DNA of 64,000 bases from an uncultured Flavobacteriaceae bacterium (lineage in GTDB: Bacteria > Bacteroidota > Bacteroidia > Flavobacteriales > Flavobacteriaceae). Position 1 is the first letter of the stretch, and each line of letters opens with the position of its first letter. A program made the position numbers and the translations under genes. The stretch is from NCBI GenBank assembly GCA_947502495.1, contig CANNAC010000013.1:1-64000 (forward strand). Reading direction: 5' to 3'. The notes below the pieces were generated by a model. The model saw nothing but the letters and a program-made list of their open reading frames with translations. It ran no database searches and had not been told where the DNA came from. Below, piece by piece: positions 36,085 through 44,796 of this stretch.

Positions 36085-37857
36085 ATGAAAAACATTTTTA
36101 AATTATTGTTATTACTCTTTGTGTTTATACATGTATCTGCAACTTTTGCGCAAGAAGATGGATTAGATGAAAATTATTTTCAATTAAGCCCTAGAATTGG
36201 ATATGATTTTCCAAATTATAACAACAATAACACGCCTTATATAGATTATAATGCCGGATTAGATTTTGGTGTTTCTTTAGATTATTATTGGAACTGGTTC
36301 GGACTAGGTTTCGATTTTGATTATATCAATAATAGCCCTGAAAACACATATCCAACATCGAATCTTTTTGAATCGGATCGTGTTACTCCAATTAATTCGT
36401 TTAGTTTATCCGAAGATAAAATACAACGTATGTTTTATGGTATTGGTCCAAATGCACAATACCGAACATACTCAGGTAAATTTAAGGCAGAGTTAAATAC
36501 ACGTTTTGGTTTGGCTTCTATAGATGGAGGACGAACGCTTTTAGAAGGAACAACTACAAGCGGAACCATGCCATTAAATTTTCATGCTGGTTATAAAGAT
36601 TCTGGTGTTTTCACCTTTAAAGGACAAGTTCGTTTTACCTATTTTTTAAGTAAAAAATTAGGTATTAACGTTGGAGGATATTACATGAAACATTTTGGAG
36701 TACAAGAACTAAATGAATCCGGGATTTCTGCTTCCTACCAACCTTTTGCTAATAGTACAGGTGCTACAGGAGAATCTATAGCTATTTTAGAAGCTAATGG
36801 ACCATCTTTAAGAAACCAATCTTGTGAATGTGATATTTCATCTGTAGGTGTATTTGCAGGCGTAACCATGAAGTTTGGGAAAAGTCAAAATATATGCCCA
36901 GTATGTAAAGAAGACCATCTGCCACATTGTTGTGCAGACTGCGGATGTGCTATAACTATCATTGCAAAAGATAAATTAACAGGAAGTATATTACCTGATG
37001 TTGGCGTTGTTTTAAAAGATTTAGAAGGTACTATTGTGAAAAGTGGTACAACAGATGTTTTAGGAATGGTAGTTTTTGAAGATGTGGTAGAAGATGATTA
37101 TATCATAGAATCCCAATTATACAATGTGAAATTATTAGGGAATAGTATTACAAAAGATGAATTTATAAAGTGTAAAAGAGAAAATACTGGAATTCAAAAA
37201 GAAATTCTGTACACCGATGAGAATTTTATTCTAAAAGGAACGGTTGTAGAATGTAATACAGTTACAAAAATTCAAGGTGTAGATATCTTATTAAGAGATA
37301 CCATAAAGGCAGGACAAAAAAATACATTGTCGGATGCAGAAGGTGATTTTGTTTTACATTTAATCCAAGAATCTACCTATGCGATTAGTGGTAGTAAAAA
37401 TGGTTATTATTCTAATGAAGTTGAAGTTTCTACAGGTTGGTATAATAGAAATTCTACATTATTTGTAAATCTAGAAATGTGTATCGATCCATGTGGTAAA
37501 GCAATAAGTCTAGATAATATTAATTTCAATTTGAATCAATCTAAGATTTTACCAGCAGCTATTCCAGATTTATTACGCATCGTTAAATTAATGCGTGATA
37601 ATCCAAATATTTTAGTAGAAATGTCATCCCACACAGATAGTCAAGGTTCTAGTGAGTATAATAAACTCTTATCCCAACGTCGTGCAGATGCTACGGTAAA
37701 ATATATAGTAAGTCAAGGGATTTCGGAAAGTAGATTAATCGCTAAAGGAGCAGGAGAAAATGAACTTAAAAATACAAAATGTGCTAATAATATACCATGT
37801 ACAGATCAAGAACATCGTATTAACCGAAGAACAGAATTTAAAGTGATTTGCTTTTAA
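36085..37857 (+). CDS. OmpA-family outer-membrane protein with cysteine cluster and Cna-B-like repeats
   Basis: A 590-aa exported protein with a signal peptide (to TFAQ, about 22). Residues about 30-265 look like an outer-membrane beta barrel. A compact cysteine/histidine cluster follows (C271, C274, H278, H281, C282, C283, C286, C288), and two carboxypeptidase-regulatory or Cna-B-like domains (about 290-350 and 380-465). The last 120 residues are an OmpA_C peptidoglycan-binding domain (SSHTDSQGSSEYNKLLSQRRADATVKYI, INRRTEF). It probably ties the outer membrane to the cell wall. The cysteine knot is unusual in a periplasmic linker and could be disulphides or a metal site. It starts the block that separates nqr from apbE. 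Confidence 0.85.
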   Translation: MKNIFKLLLLLFVFIHVSATFAQEDGLDENYFQLSPRIGYDFPNYNNNNTPYIDYNAGLDFGVSLDYYWNWFGLGFDFDYINNSPENTYPTSNLFESDRVTPINSFSLSEDKIQRMFYGIGPNAQYRTYSGKFKAELNTRFGLASIDGGRTLLEGTTTSGTMPLNFHAGYKDSGVFTFKGQVRFTYFLSKKLGINVGGYYMKHFGVQELNESGISASYQPFANSTGATGESIAILEANGPSLRNQSCECDISSVGVFAGVTMKFGKSQNICPVCKEDHLPHCCADCGCAITIIAKDKLTGSILPDVGVVLKDLEGTIVKSGTTDVLGMVVFEDVVEDDYIIESQLYNVKLLGNSITKDEFIKCKRENTGIQKEILYTDENFILKGTVVECNTVTKIQGVDILLRDTIKAGQKNTLSDAEGDFVLHLIQESTYAISGSKNGYYSNEVEVSTGWYNRNSTLFVNLEMCIDPCGKAISLDNINFNLNQSKILPAAIPDLLRIVKLMRDNPNILVEMSSHTDSQGSSEYNKLLSQRRADATVKYIVSQGISESRLIAKGAGENELKNTKCANNIPCTDQEHRINRRTEFKVICF

Positions 37858-37938
37858 TTATAATTTTATTAAAGCTAACCATAAACACATTTAGAGACTT
37901 TTAATGGTTGTCTGTATTAAATTAAATTTTATAAAAAA

Positions 37939-38832
37939 ATGAAAAATTTATTTAAAATGAATAAGGTAAAAAAGAATAGTGCTGCAAATAATGCCTTTAA
38001 ATATACATTATTATGTTTGGCATTAATCCATTTTTCTTGCAGCGATAATGAATCCTGTGAGTATATTCATGATGAGGAAGACGTTATAATAGTAGATACT
38101 TTTCCGTTTGCATGTAGTGAAGGTATGGATGTTGCTTTTCTAGTAGATTATTCACGATCTATGTTTGCTGGAGTAGAAGATATTCAAAACTCTCTAACTC
38201 AAATTACCGATGCTGTAATAGATCAATCTGGAGGAGATTATAGGCTTTCGTTATCCCTTTTTGATTTAAGTGATAACCAATTCCAACCTATTTATTTAAC
38301 GGAAGATGATTATACAAGTCTGCCTGCAGACCAAAAAATTATCCGGACTACAAATCCGACTAATGATCATTACTTCACCATGATGGAAAAATTTGCAACA
38401 AGCAATGTGGCCTCATTTAGCACACAATTGGATAAGCTAAACGGAACTTTATCTGGTGGTTCTGGTAATCTTGCGACCTCTATTGAGCCTGGAGGATTAT
38501 TATTAAACGAAATTTTAAATAATAATTTTGCAGGTAGTTATAGAACAGGGAATCTTACTAAACTTGCAATACTTATAACAGACTCTCAAGCTGGTGGAGA
38601 AGATGATATTGTCGATGCTACCGATGATACATACTTAACAGGTCTTGCTAATACCGCCAACAACTTAGGTATTCAGTTGATTTTAGTTACTACTTTAGAG
38701 GACTCCAATTTAGAGATTAGTTTGATAGATAACAATACAGGAGGTTTAAAAGGGACGAGTATTGCACCAGAGTTTTTATCAGAAAACATTGTTAGACTTA
38801 TTGAAAATGTATGTGCTAATAATGAAGGGTAA
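37939..38832 (+). CDS. VWA-domain lipoprotein
   Basis: A 297-aa exported lipoprotein. The hydrophobic segment ends in a lipobox-like IHFSC (C34), so lipidation is likely. A second ATG at codon 7 is an alternative start. The mature part is a von Willebrand factor A domain with a metal-ion-dependent adhesion site: DYSRS (D70, S72, S74), a Thr/Ser-rich loop near LATSIEPGG, and D in LITDSQAGGEDD. Such domains mediate metal-dependent protein contacts at the surface. It lies 81 bp after the OmpA-family gene and may be co-transcribed with it. The ligand is unknown. Confidence 0.82.
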   Translation: MKNLFKMNKVKKNSAANNAFKYTLLCLALIHFSCSDNESCEYIHDEEDVIIVDTFPFACSEGMDVAFLVDYSRSMFAGVEDIQNSLTQITDAVIDQSGGDYRLSLSLFDLSDNQFQPIYLTEDDYTSLPADQKIIRTTNPTNDHYFTMMEKFATSNVASFSTQLDKLNGTLSGGSGNLATSIEPGGLLLNEILNNNFAGSYRTGNLTKLAILITDSQAGGEDDIVDATDDTYLTGLANTANNLGIQLILVTTLEDSNLEISLIDNNTGGLKGTSIAPEFLSENIVRLIENVCANNEG

Positions 38833-38878
38833 TACTAATACGTAAATACAATTCTGGGTTTCAGAAATTATTTAAGAA

Positions 38879-38912
38879 AAGAACCTAACGCAAATGTGTT
38901 AGGTTTTTTTAG
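38879..38912 (+). terminator. terminator after the VWA lipoprotein gene
   Basis: AACCTAAC pairs with GTTAGGTT across a 6-8 nt loop and is followed by seven Ts. Confidence 0.82.
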
Positions 38913-39104
38913 GTTTCGAACGTTCCGGAAACCGAATTTCAATGCAGTCTAATTCTATTGGAGTCGTTCGTGTGAATTCTGCAAATATTCAGGAATTTTA
39001 TAAGGGTATTATTTAAAATAATTAGTAAGTTGTTCATCCATAATCATAAAGGCAATACCGATACATTCAAAGTTGCCTTTTACATAAAAAAACGCACATA
39101 TAAT

Positions 39105-39491
39105 ATGAAAACATCTTTAAAATTAATTACCCTTTTTGCTTTTACTTTGCTAATGACTGCTTGTTCGAGTGATGACGATAACACAGAAAATCAAAGTTTA
39201 GAAGGACAAGGTCAATCGCAATTAATATTTAGTGCTTTTGGAGATATTGGATGTGGTGTAATAACAGTTGCTGTAGATCAACTGGTAACAAAAACGATGG
39301 ACGGACAAGATCCTGCTAATGGCTTTGTGTATTGTCAGGACTCAAGCGCGTCTGTTGTACAATGGATGGATATTCCTGCAGGTACATACACCTACGTTGC
39401 TAGTTGTTCGGGATATACTTGGACAGGAACTAGAACATTAGGTTCTGGTAGTTGTAGTAATTTAAGCCTTACCGTAGGTTCGGCAGATTAA
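39105..39491 (+). CDS. small lipoprotein, unknown
   Basis: A 128-aa lipoprotein. The start was set at the ATG giving MKTSLKLITLFAFTLLMTAC, a full signal peptide with lipobox; an upstream TTG would bury it. After the lipid Cys comes SSDDDN, the acidic motif that in Bacteroidota favours display on the cell surface. The mature domain is about 85 residues of beta character with five cysteines (GCG, YC, SC, SC) that probably pair. No family was recognised. It is a single gene with its own terminator. Confidence 0.78.
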   Translation: MKTSLKLITLFAFTLLMTACSSDDDNTENQSLEGQGQSQLIFSAFGDIGCGVITVAVDQLVTKTMDGQDPANGFVYCQDSSASVVQWMDIPAGTYTYVASCSGYTWTGTRTLGSGSCSNLSLTVGSAD

Positions 39492-39544
39492 AAGAAATAG
39501 TATTTCTAGAAATAGAAGGTAAAATTTATAAATTGTTTAAAAGA

Positions 39545-39577
39545 TTAAAACCCAATACGAAAGTGTTGGGTTTTTTC
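39545..39577 (+). terminator. terminator after the small lipoprotein gene
   Basis: AACCCAATAC-GAAA-GTGTTGGGTT stem with a GNRA-like loop and six Ts. Confidence 0.85.
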
Positions 39578-39588
39578 GTTAAAATACC

Positions 39589-40458
39589 ATGAAGAAATTT
39601 TTACTATTTATCGTATTGCTAATTGCCCTTGTATTTTTAATGCTACAATTTAAACCCGTTAAAAAGAGTATTGCTATAGTCGAGGCTAGCATTACAACGC
39701 CAAGTCTTATAAATAAAGACAGTGTAACTATAAAAAGTAGAGTAGAAACTCCAGATACGTATAAACGCGTAAATTATCCCAAAGGATCTTTTCAAGAATA
39801 TCTTAGAAACTACAAGTTAAAACCTTTTGGAAGTAAAATAATAAATTATGATGATTCCGAATATTTCTGGCAACGCGGACATATCGGGATTCTAGAAATT
39901 CCTGTGCCAAAAAACGGATTGCAAGAATGCGCAGACGCACTAATTAGAATTAGAAGCGAATACCTTTGGGATACCAATCAAAAAGATAAAATAGGATTTA
40001 ATTTCACTTCAGGTCACTATTGTTCTTGGCTAAAATATGCGGAAGGCTACAGACCAAAAATTAATGGGAATAAGGTTAGCTTTCATAAAACAGCGAATGC
40101 AAATTCTTCAAAAGAAAACTTTTACAACTACCTGAATTTAATCTACATGTATTCTGGTACTTTATCGCTTTATAATGAATTAAAATCTGTATCGGATAAT
40201 GATTTAAAAATTGGCGATATGCTAATTAAAGGTGGTTCTCCAGGGCATATTGTTATGATTTGTGATGAAGTAGTTAACGCAGAAGGCAACAAACTGTTTT
40301 TGTTGTTTCAAGGGAATACACCAGCCCAAAGCGTACATTTGGTGAAAAATCTTGAAAATGCTAAAATCTCACCTTGGTATTCCTTAAAAAAAGATGCCGT
40401 AATCCCGGTTTCTAATTATACTTTTCAAAGTTCCAAATTTGTAAGGTTTAAGTGGTAG
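39589..40458 (+). CDS. DUF4846 family exported protein
   Basis: A 289-aa protein with an N-terminal hydrophobic signal or anchor (LLFIVLLIALVFLMLQF). The remainder matches DUF4846 from memory: GSFQEYLRNYKLKPFGSKI, RGHIGILEIPVPKNGLQECADALIRIRSEYLW, and the conserved GDMLIKGGSPGHIVMICDEV and LLFQGNTPAQSVHLVKNL. The GSPGHIV strand with its His and the upstream HYCSWLKY Cys resemble NlpC/P60-like thiol folds, but this is not established for the family. It lies 13 bp past a terminator, so its promoter must overlap the hairpin or be very short. Confidence 0.82.
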   Translation: MKKFLLFIVLLIALVFLMLQFKPVKKSIAIVEASITTPSLINKDSVTIKSRVETPDTYKRVNYPKGSFQEYLRNYKLKPFGSKIINYDDSEYFWQRGHIGILEIPVPKNGLQECADALIRIRSEYLWDTNQKDKIGFNFTSGHYCSWLKYAEGYRPKINGNKVSFHKTANANSSKENFYNYLNLIYMYSGTLSLYNELKSVSDNDLKIGDMLIKGGSPGHIVMICDEVVNAEGNKLFLLFQGNTPAQSVHLVKNLENAKISPWYSLKKDAVIPVSNYTFQSSKFVRFKW

Positions 40459-40491
40459 TTGTAATTTTAAACTGGATGTGAAATCTGCTTT

Positions 40492-40519
40492 TTTGTCTGA
40501 TAGCATTGTCGTATTTTTG
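40492..40519 (+). promoter_or_regulatory. predicted promoter, near-leaderless transcript
   Basis: TATTTTTG (40512-40519) fits the -7 consensus and stops 4 bp before the ATG at 40524; TTTG at 40492-40495 is a -33 candidate with a short spacing of 16 bp. Transcription should begin at or beside the start codon. Confidence 0.5.
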
Positions 40520-40523
40520 TAGC

Positions 40524-40901
40524 ATGAGCAAACCACTTACAAAACAAGAATTACACAACTTAGCAATGAACCATGTTGGCAAAGACTTAGAACAAAGAGG
40601 TTTTGAATTCGTAGCTATTAATAGCAAACTAACAAAACATCCACAATTTGTTTGTATAGATAAAAATAGTCAATATTTTTTTGTGATAGTTCGTGCAGTA
40701 TTACTTCCAGATAACCCAAATAATTATGATGTTATTTGGATGGAATCCTTTAAAAAACATGCTACCGAAAAAGATGCCAAAGTATTATATGCCGGTGTTG
40801 GACTTGGTAATCCCAATGGCGAAGATTTGCCAGTATATTTAAATCAAGAATATTTAATTGAGTATAATGGTATTCAAGTAATGGAAACAAATTTAAATTA
40901 G
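40524..40901 (+). CDS. conserved small protein preceding apbE
   Basis: A 125-aa cytosolic protein, start set at MSKPLTKQELHNLAMNHVGK because the upstream TTG lies inside the predicted promoter. It has the mixed alpha/beta look of a restriction-endonuclease-like or small ligand fold (LTKHPQFVCIDKNSQYFFVIVRAV), but no family could be named with certainty. From memory relatives are sometimes labelled NqrF, though it has no ferredoxin cysteines or flavin domain; the label probably comes from its place beside nqr-apbE. It is 5 bp upstream of apbE, so the two are co-expressed. Confidence 0.82.
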   Translation: MSKPLTKQELHNLAMNHVGKDLEQRGFEFVAINSKLTKHPQFVCIDKNSQYFFVIVRAVLLPDNPNNYDVIWMESFKKHATEKDAKVLYAGVGLGNPNGEDLPVYLNQEYLIEYNGIQVMETNLN

Positions 40902-40906
40902 TTAAA

Positions 40907-41887
40907 ATGAAGAAGTACCTAAGTCTACTATTAATTGCAACTTTATTTTTCGCTTGTAAAAAGGATCCTAAAAACACGAAGCTTTCTGGTGCTGTCTTCG
41001 GAACTAGTTATTCTATACTTTATGATGCAGAAACCAATTACCAAAAGCAAATAGATAGTTTGTACTATGTGATTAATAAATCCATGTCTACCTATCAAAC
41101 CAATTCGGATATTTCTAAACTCAATAGAAACGAGAGTAATTCGGTAGATGCACATTTCAAAAAAGTATTAGCAACTTCTAAAGAAGTATTTCGTCTAACA
41201 GATGGTGTTTTCGATCCTACTATAGGAACTATTGTAAATGCATTAGGATTTGGTCCAGAAAAGAGAATAGAGCGTTTAGATAGTCTTAAAATTGATAGCT
41301 TAATGCAGTTTGTAGGATTAGATAATGTACATGCTGAAGCGCAAAGCGTAATTAAAAAGCACCCAAATACTTTTATCGATTTTAATGCAATAGCAAAAGG
41401 TTACGGCGTTGATGTTATTGCAGATTTTTTAGAAAGTAAAAACGTAGTAAATTATTTAGTAGAGATTGGTGGTGAAATTAGAACGAAAGGAAATAATGTG
41501 GAAAAGAAATCCACTTGGACTGTTGGTATCGATAAACCTAATTTTGAAGGTACACAATCGGTATTAGAAGCTATTCATTTAGAAGAAAATGCAATGGCAA
41601 CTTCTGGTACCTATAGAAAGTTTCAAGTAGATGAAAACGGAAATCGCTATGCACATATTATAGATGCCAAAACAGGTTACCCAAGTAAATCGAACATCTT
41701 AAGTGTTTCCGTAATTGGAAAAAACTGTATGACTGTGGATGCATTTGCTACCGCATTTCAGGCTATGGGAATAGAAAAAACTACTGCGTTTTTAGAAAAG
41801 CACCCAGAACTAAAAGTGTTTATTATTTTTGAAAACGATAATAATGAATTAGAAACCTTAAATCTTAACGGGTTTCCAAAAGCCTAA
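40907..41887 (+). CDS. apbE: FAD:protein FMN transferase (ApbE/Ftp) lipoprotein
   Basis: A 326-aa lipoprotein (lipobox LFFAC, C17) that moves FMN from FAD to Thr in periplasmic flavoproteins, here expected to be NqrB and NqrC. Signatures are FGTSYSILYD, MSTYQTNSDISKLNRNE, FDPTIGTIVNALGFGP, DFNAIAKGYGVDVIADFL, VEIGGEIRTKG and HIIDAKTGYPSK, and the metal-site Asp in MTVDAFATAFQAMG. The last matches the T-x-D-A-x-A-T-A pattern. It lies 5 kb beyond nqrF, not directly after it, with an unrelated envelope block between. Confidence 0.95.
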   Translation: MKKYLSLLLIATLFFACKKDPKNTKLSGAVFGTSYSILYDAETNYQKQIDSLYYVINKSMSTYQTNSDISKLNRNESNSVDAHFKKVLATSKEVFRLTDGVFDPTIGTIVNALGFGPEKRIERLDSLKIDSLMQFVGLDNVHAEAQSVIKKHPNTFIDFNAIAKGYGVDVIADFLESKNVVNYLVEIGGEIRTKGNNVEKKSTWTVGIDKPNFEGTQSVLEAIHLEENAMATSGTYRKFQVDENGNRYAHIIDAKTGYPSKSNILSVSVIGKNCMTVDAFATAFQAMGIEKTTAFLEKHPELKVFIIFENDNNELETLNLNGFPKA

Positions 41888-41979
41888 ATTAGTACGTTAA
41901 AAGCCCAAAACCACATTTCAGAAAATGACTAGATAGTTGGTGTTATTTTTTTTTCATTTTTACGATATATAATCGTTTC

Positions 41980-43956
41980 ATGAAAAAAATATTACCTGTA
42001 CTTTTAATCCTATTCCTTTTTCAATATAGTTTTTCGCAACAAAAAGTTATGGACAGCTTAGAGCATGTCTTATCTCAAATTAAACAGGATAGTTTGGTAA
42101 CCAAAGAGTTTTCTAGAATAACCCAAGGTTTTAGAAGAGGAAACCAAGAAAGTCACCTTTATTTTACAAAAAAATATATAGAACATAGTCAGAAAATAAA
42201 TGACGATAAAGTGAAAGGCTTTTCTATAAGAGAATTAGCTATTTATTATACGAATGGGGAGCAATTAGATTCTGCTTTGGTGTATTGTGACAAAGCAATC
42301 GGTTATTTTGAAAAAGCATCGTATGCTTATGGCGTTTGTATTACTAAAAACTCTAAGGCTATTATTTATCAAGATCAAGGAGATTATTTAAAAGCCATAA
42401 AGAATTATACCGATGTTATTTCACACTTGGAAACTCTGGGAGATAAAATGGCTTTAAATGTATTGTATACCAAAATGAATATAGGTACACTTTATGGCGA
42501 TATGAATGATGTTGAAAAACAAGAGGAGTATAATTTATTGGTGTATAAGGATCCTTTAACAAAAAAGACAAAATCGTTATTAAGTAGTATATGTATTAAT
42601 TTAGCCTTAGGTTATCGAAGTAAAGGTCTTCTTGATGAAGCATTAAAATATGCTCTAGAAGCGAATGAAATAGAAACAAGACCCAAAAGTTTGGCAAATG
42701 TTAAAAGTAGTTTAGCTAAAATTTATTCTAAGAAAAAAGAATATAAAATTGCAAACGTTTATTATAAAGAAGCATTAGCTATTTGTGAATCTAATAATTT
42801 GCTTTCTAGAGTTAATTATATTCACCATAACATTGCTTACAACTATTTAGATTGGGGGAAATATAAAGAAGCAGAGTTTTATTTTCTAAAAGCAAATAAA
42901 AGTATTGATAACCATGAGTCTGTTATACGAAGACGAAAGGGGTATCAAGGTTTGTCTGAGCTTTATTATGCAAAAGAAGATTATAAAAACTCCTTGAAGT
43001 ATTTTAAAAAAGAACGAGATGTGAGCGATTCTTTAAGAGACATAGAAAAACAAAAAGCGGTTAGTAATTTCGAAATAAAATACGATACCGAAAAAACCAG
43101 AAGAGAAAAAGAAGTAGCAGAACAGCAAGTCGCAATTACCAAATTGGAAAGTCAGAAAAACAGAAATTTATTTGTAGGATCCTTGGTTGTAGGGTCCTTA
43201 ATATTGCTAACATCGGTGTTTTACTTTAACAAGTTGAAAGCGAAAAAGAAAGCCGAATTAATAACCATAGAACTTCAAGAAACACAAAAGCGTTTGGCTA
43301 TTGAAAAGCAATATAGAGATTCTGAGTTAAAAGCTTTAAAAGCACAAATGAATCCGCATTTTATATTTAATGCTTTAAATTCTATTCAAGATTATATTGT
43401 ATTAAATAAAAAAAATCTAGCCAGTGACTATTTAGGGAAGTTTGCCGATTTAATTCGTAATTACCTTCATTTTAGTGATACAGGATTCATTTCTATTCCA
43501 GAGGAAGTACATAATTTAAACCTCTACTTAGAACTTGAAAAATTACGCTTTGAAGAACAATTAGAATATACTTTTGAAGTGGACGAAGCTGCAAATTCAG
43601 ACGAAATATATATTCCGACCATGCTAATTCAGCCGTATGTAGAAAATGCTTTAAAGCATGGTTTATTACATAAAAAAGAAAATAGAAGACTTAAAGTTTC
43701 TATGGGGAAACCTTCCGATAAAATAATAGAATGTATTATTGAAGATAACGGAATAGGTAGAGAAAAGTCTAGAGAAATTAATAAGAAACGAGAAGGGCAA
43801 CATAAATCTTTCGCTTTAAAAGCAACCACAGAACGCTTAGATTTATTAAATTATGGGCGTGAGAAAAAAATTGGTGTAGAGATTATTGACTTACAAGAAA
43901 GTAATGAAGCCATAGGAACCAAAGTGATATTAAAAATTCCAATCATAAAAAAGTAA
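41980..43956 (+). CDS. TPR-containing membrane sensor histidine kinase (LytS-type)
   Basis: A 658-aa two-component sensor. The order is: signal peptide (to SFSQ, about 19); a periplasmic region of tetratricopeptide repeats (about 60-345, e.g. AIKNYTDVISHLETLGDK and YKNSLKYFKKERD); a coiled coil; one membrane helix (about 396-415); a second coiled coil; and a His_kinase core with phospho-acceptor H460 in QMNPHFIFNALNSIQDY. An ATPase domain follows with N-box YVENALKHGLLHK and EDNGIGREKS. This kinase type pairs with LytTR regulators, and one follows 1 bp downstream. An imperfect copy of the operator found upstream of the exported genes (TTTCAGAA at 41917-41924) suggests possible autoregulation. 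Confidence 0.93.
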   Translation: MKKILPVLLILFLFQYSFSQQKVMDSLEHVLSQIKQDSLVTKEFSRITQGFRRGNQESHLYFTKKYIEHSQKINDDKVKGFSIRELAIYYTNGEQLDSALVYCDKAIGYFEKASYAYGVCITKNSKAIIYQDQGDYLKAIKNYTDVISHLETLGDKMALNVLYTKMNIGTLYGDMNDVEKQEEYNLLVYKDPLTKKTKSLLSSICINLALGYRSKGLLDEALKYALEANEIETRPKSLANVKSSLAKIYSKKKEYKIANVYYKEALAICESNNLLSRVNYIHHNIAYNYLDWGKYKEAEFYFLKANKSIDNHESVIRRRKGYQGLSELYYAKEDYKNSLKYFKKERDVSDSLRDIEKQKAVSNFEIKYDTEKTRREKEVAEQQVAITKLESQKNRNLFVGSLVVGSLILLTSVFYFNKLKAKKKAELITIELQETQKRLAIEKQYRDSELKALKAQMNPHFIFNALNSIQDYIVLNKKNLASDYLGKFADLIRNYLHFSDTGFISIPEEVHNLNLYLELEKLRFEEQLEYTFEVDEAANSDEIYIPTMLIQPYVENALKHGLLHKKENRRLKVSMGKPSDKIIECIIEDNGIGREKSREINKKREGQHKSFALKATTERLDLLNYGREKKIGVEIIDLQESNEAIGTKVILKIPIIKK

Positions 43957-43957
43957 A

Positions 43958-44710
43958 ATGAAGGCACTTATAATTGATGATGAAAAAAAAGCTAGGCAAG
44001 TTTTACATATTTTAGTAGAAGAAAACTGTCCGAAAATTATAGAAATTTTTGAAGCCGAAGATTTGCTTTCTGGTGTAGCACTTATAAAAAAAGAACAACC
44101 AAGTATTGTCTTTTTAGATATTGAAATGCCGGAACATTCTGGTTTAGAGATTTTAAATTTTATTGAAAAGGAAGTGCATAACTTCGAAATTATTTTCACA
44201 ACGGCGTATAGCGAATATGCCATACAGGCATTTCAGCTTTCTGCCATAGATTATTTATTAAAACCAGTAAGGCCAAGTCAGGTAAAAGCTGCCGTAGATA
44301 AAGCGGTAGCCTTTTTGGGAAATACCCAAATTAATAAACGACTAGTAGAGTTAAAAGCGAGTCTTCAGGATTCTAACTTTAAAAAAATAGGATTGCCCAA
44401 TGCAGACGGTATTAAGTTTGTAGATTTTACAGATATTATAATGCTAGAAGCAGATGGTATGTACACCAATGTTTCTACTGTTACACATGGTAGTATTTTG
44501 GTAAGTAAACCATTAAAATTCTTTGTAGATATCCTTCAGGGTATAAAAACATTTTATCGCCCGCATCGTTCTCACCTTATTAATCTATCCTACATCAAAG
44601 AATATATTAAAAAAGATGGCGGATATATTGTGATGGAAAATGACAAAACCGTATCCATTTCTAACGACAAGAAAGAAGAATTCTTGACAATCGTTCAAAA
44701 TATAGGTTAG
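43958..44710 (+). CDS. LytTR-family response regulator
   Basis: A 250-aa two-component regulator. The receiver domain (about 1-120) has acidic residues IDDEKK, phospho-acceptor D54 in VFLDIEMPEHSG, T in FTTAYSEYA and K in LLKPVRP. The LytTR DNA-binding domain (about 145-248) has LPNADGIKFVDFTDIIMLEADGMYTNV and FYRPHRSHLINLSYIKEY. LytTR proteins bind pairs of direct repeats about 21 bp apart. Four such elements lie in the promoters downstream (47882, 50542, 52168 and 53095), so these genes are its probable targets. It is flanked by two kinases of matching type. Confidence 0.95.
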   Translation: MKALIIDDEKKARQVLHILVEENCPKIIEIFEAEDLLSGVALIKKEQPSIVFLDIEMPEHSGLEILNFIEKEVHNFEIIFTTAYSEYAIQAFQLSAIDYLLKPVRPSQVKAAVDKAVAFLGNTQINKRLVELKASLQDSNFKKIGLPNADGIKFVDFTDIIMLEADGMYTNVSTVTHGSILVSKPLKFFVDILQGIKTFYRPHRSHLINLSYIKEYIKKDGGYIVMENDKTVSISNDKKEEFLTIVQNIG

Positions 44711-44796
44711 TATCTTTTTAGTAATAAAACGCATGCTTTTAAAACCGAATAGCTTGTAAGTCTGTATTTTATTGTAGCTTTATCTGCAATTCCTAA

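Noticed and set aside
38861-38872. TTTCAGAAATT as a further LytTR-type operator.
   Set aside because: The left arm TTGAAA is missing at the N6 position, there is no AGAAGTTG 21 bp upstream, and it lies just after a stop codon and before a terminator.
40524-40901. Annotation of the small gene before apbE as NqrF.
   Set aside because: It has no ferredoxin cysteines, FAD or NADH motifs; the true nqrF is at 34587-35900.
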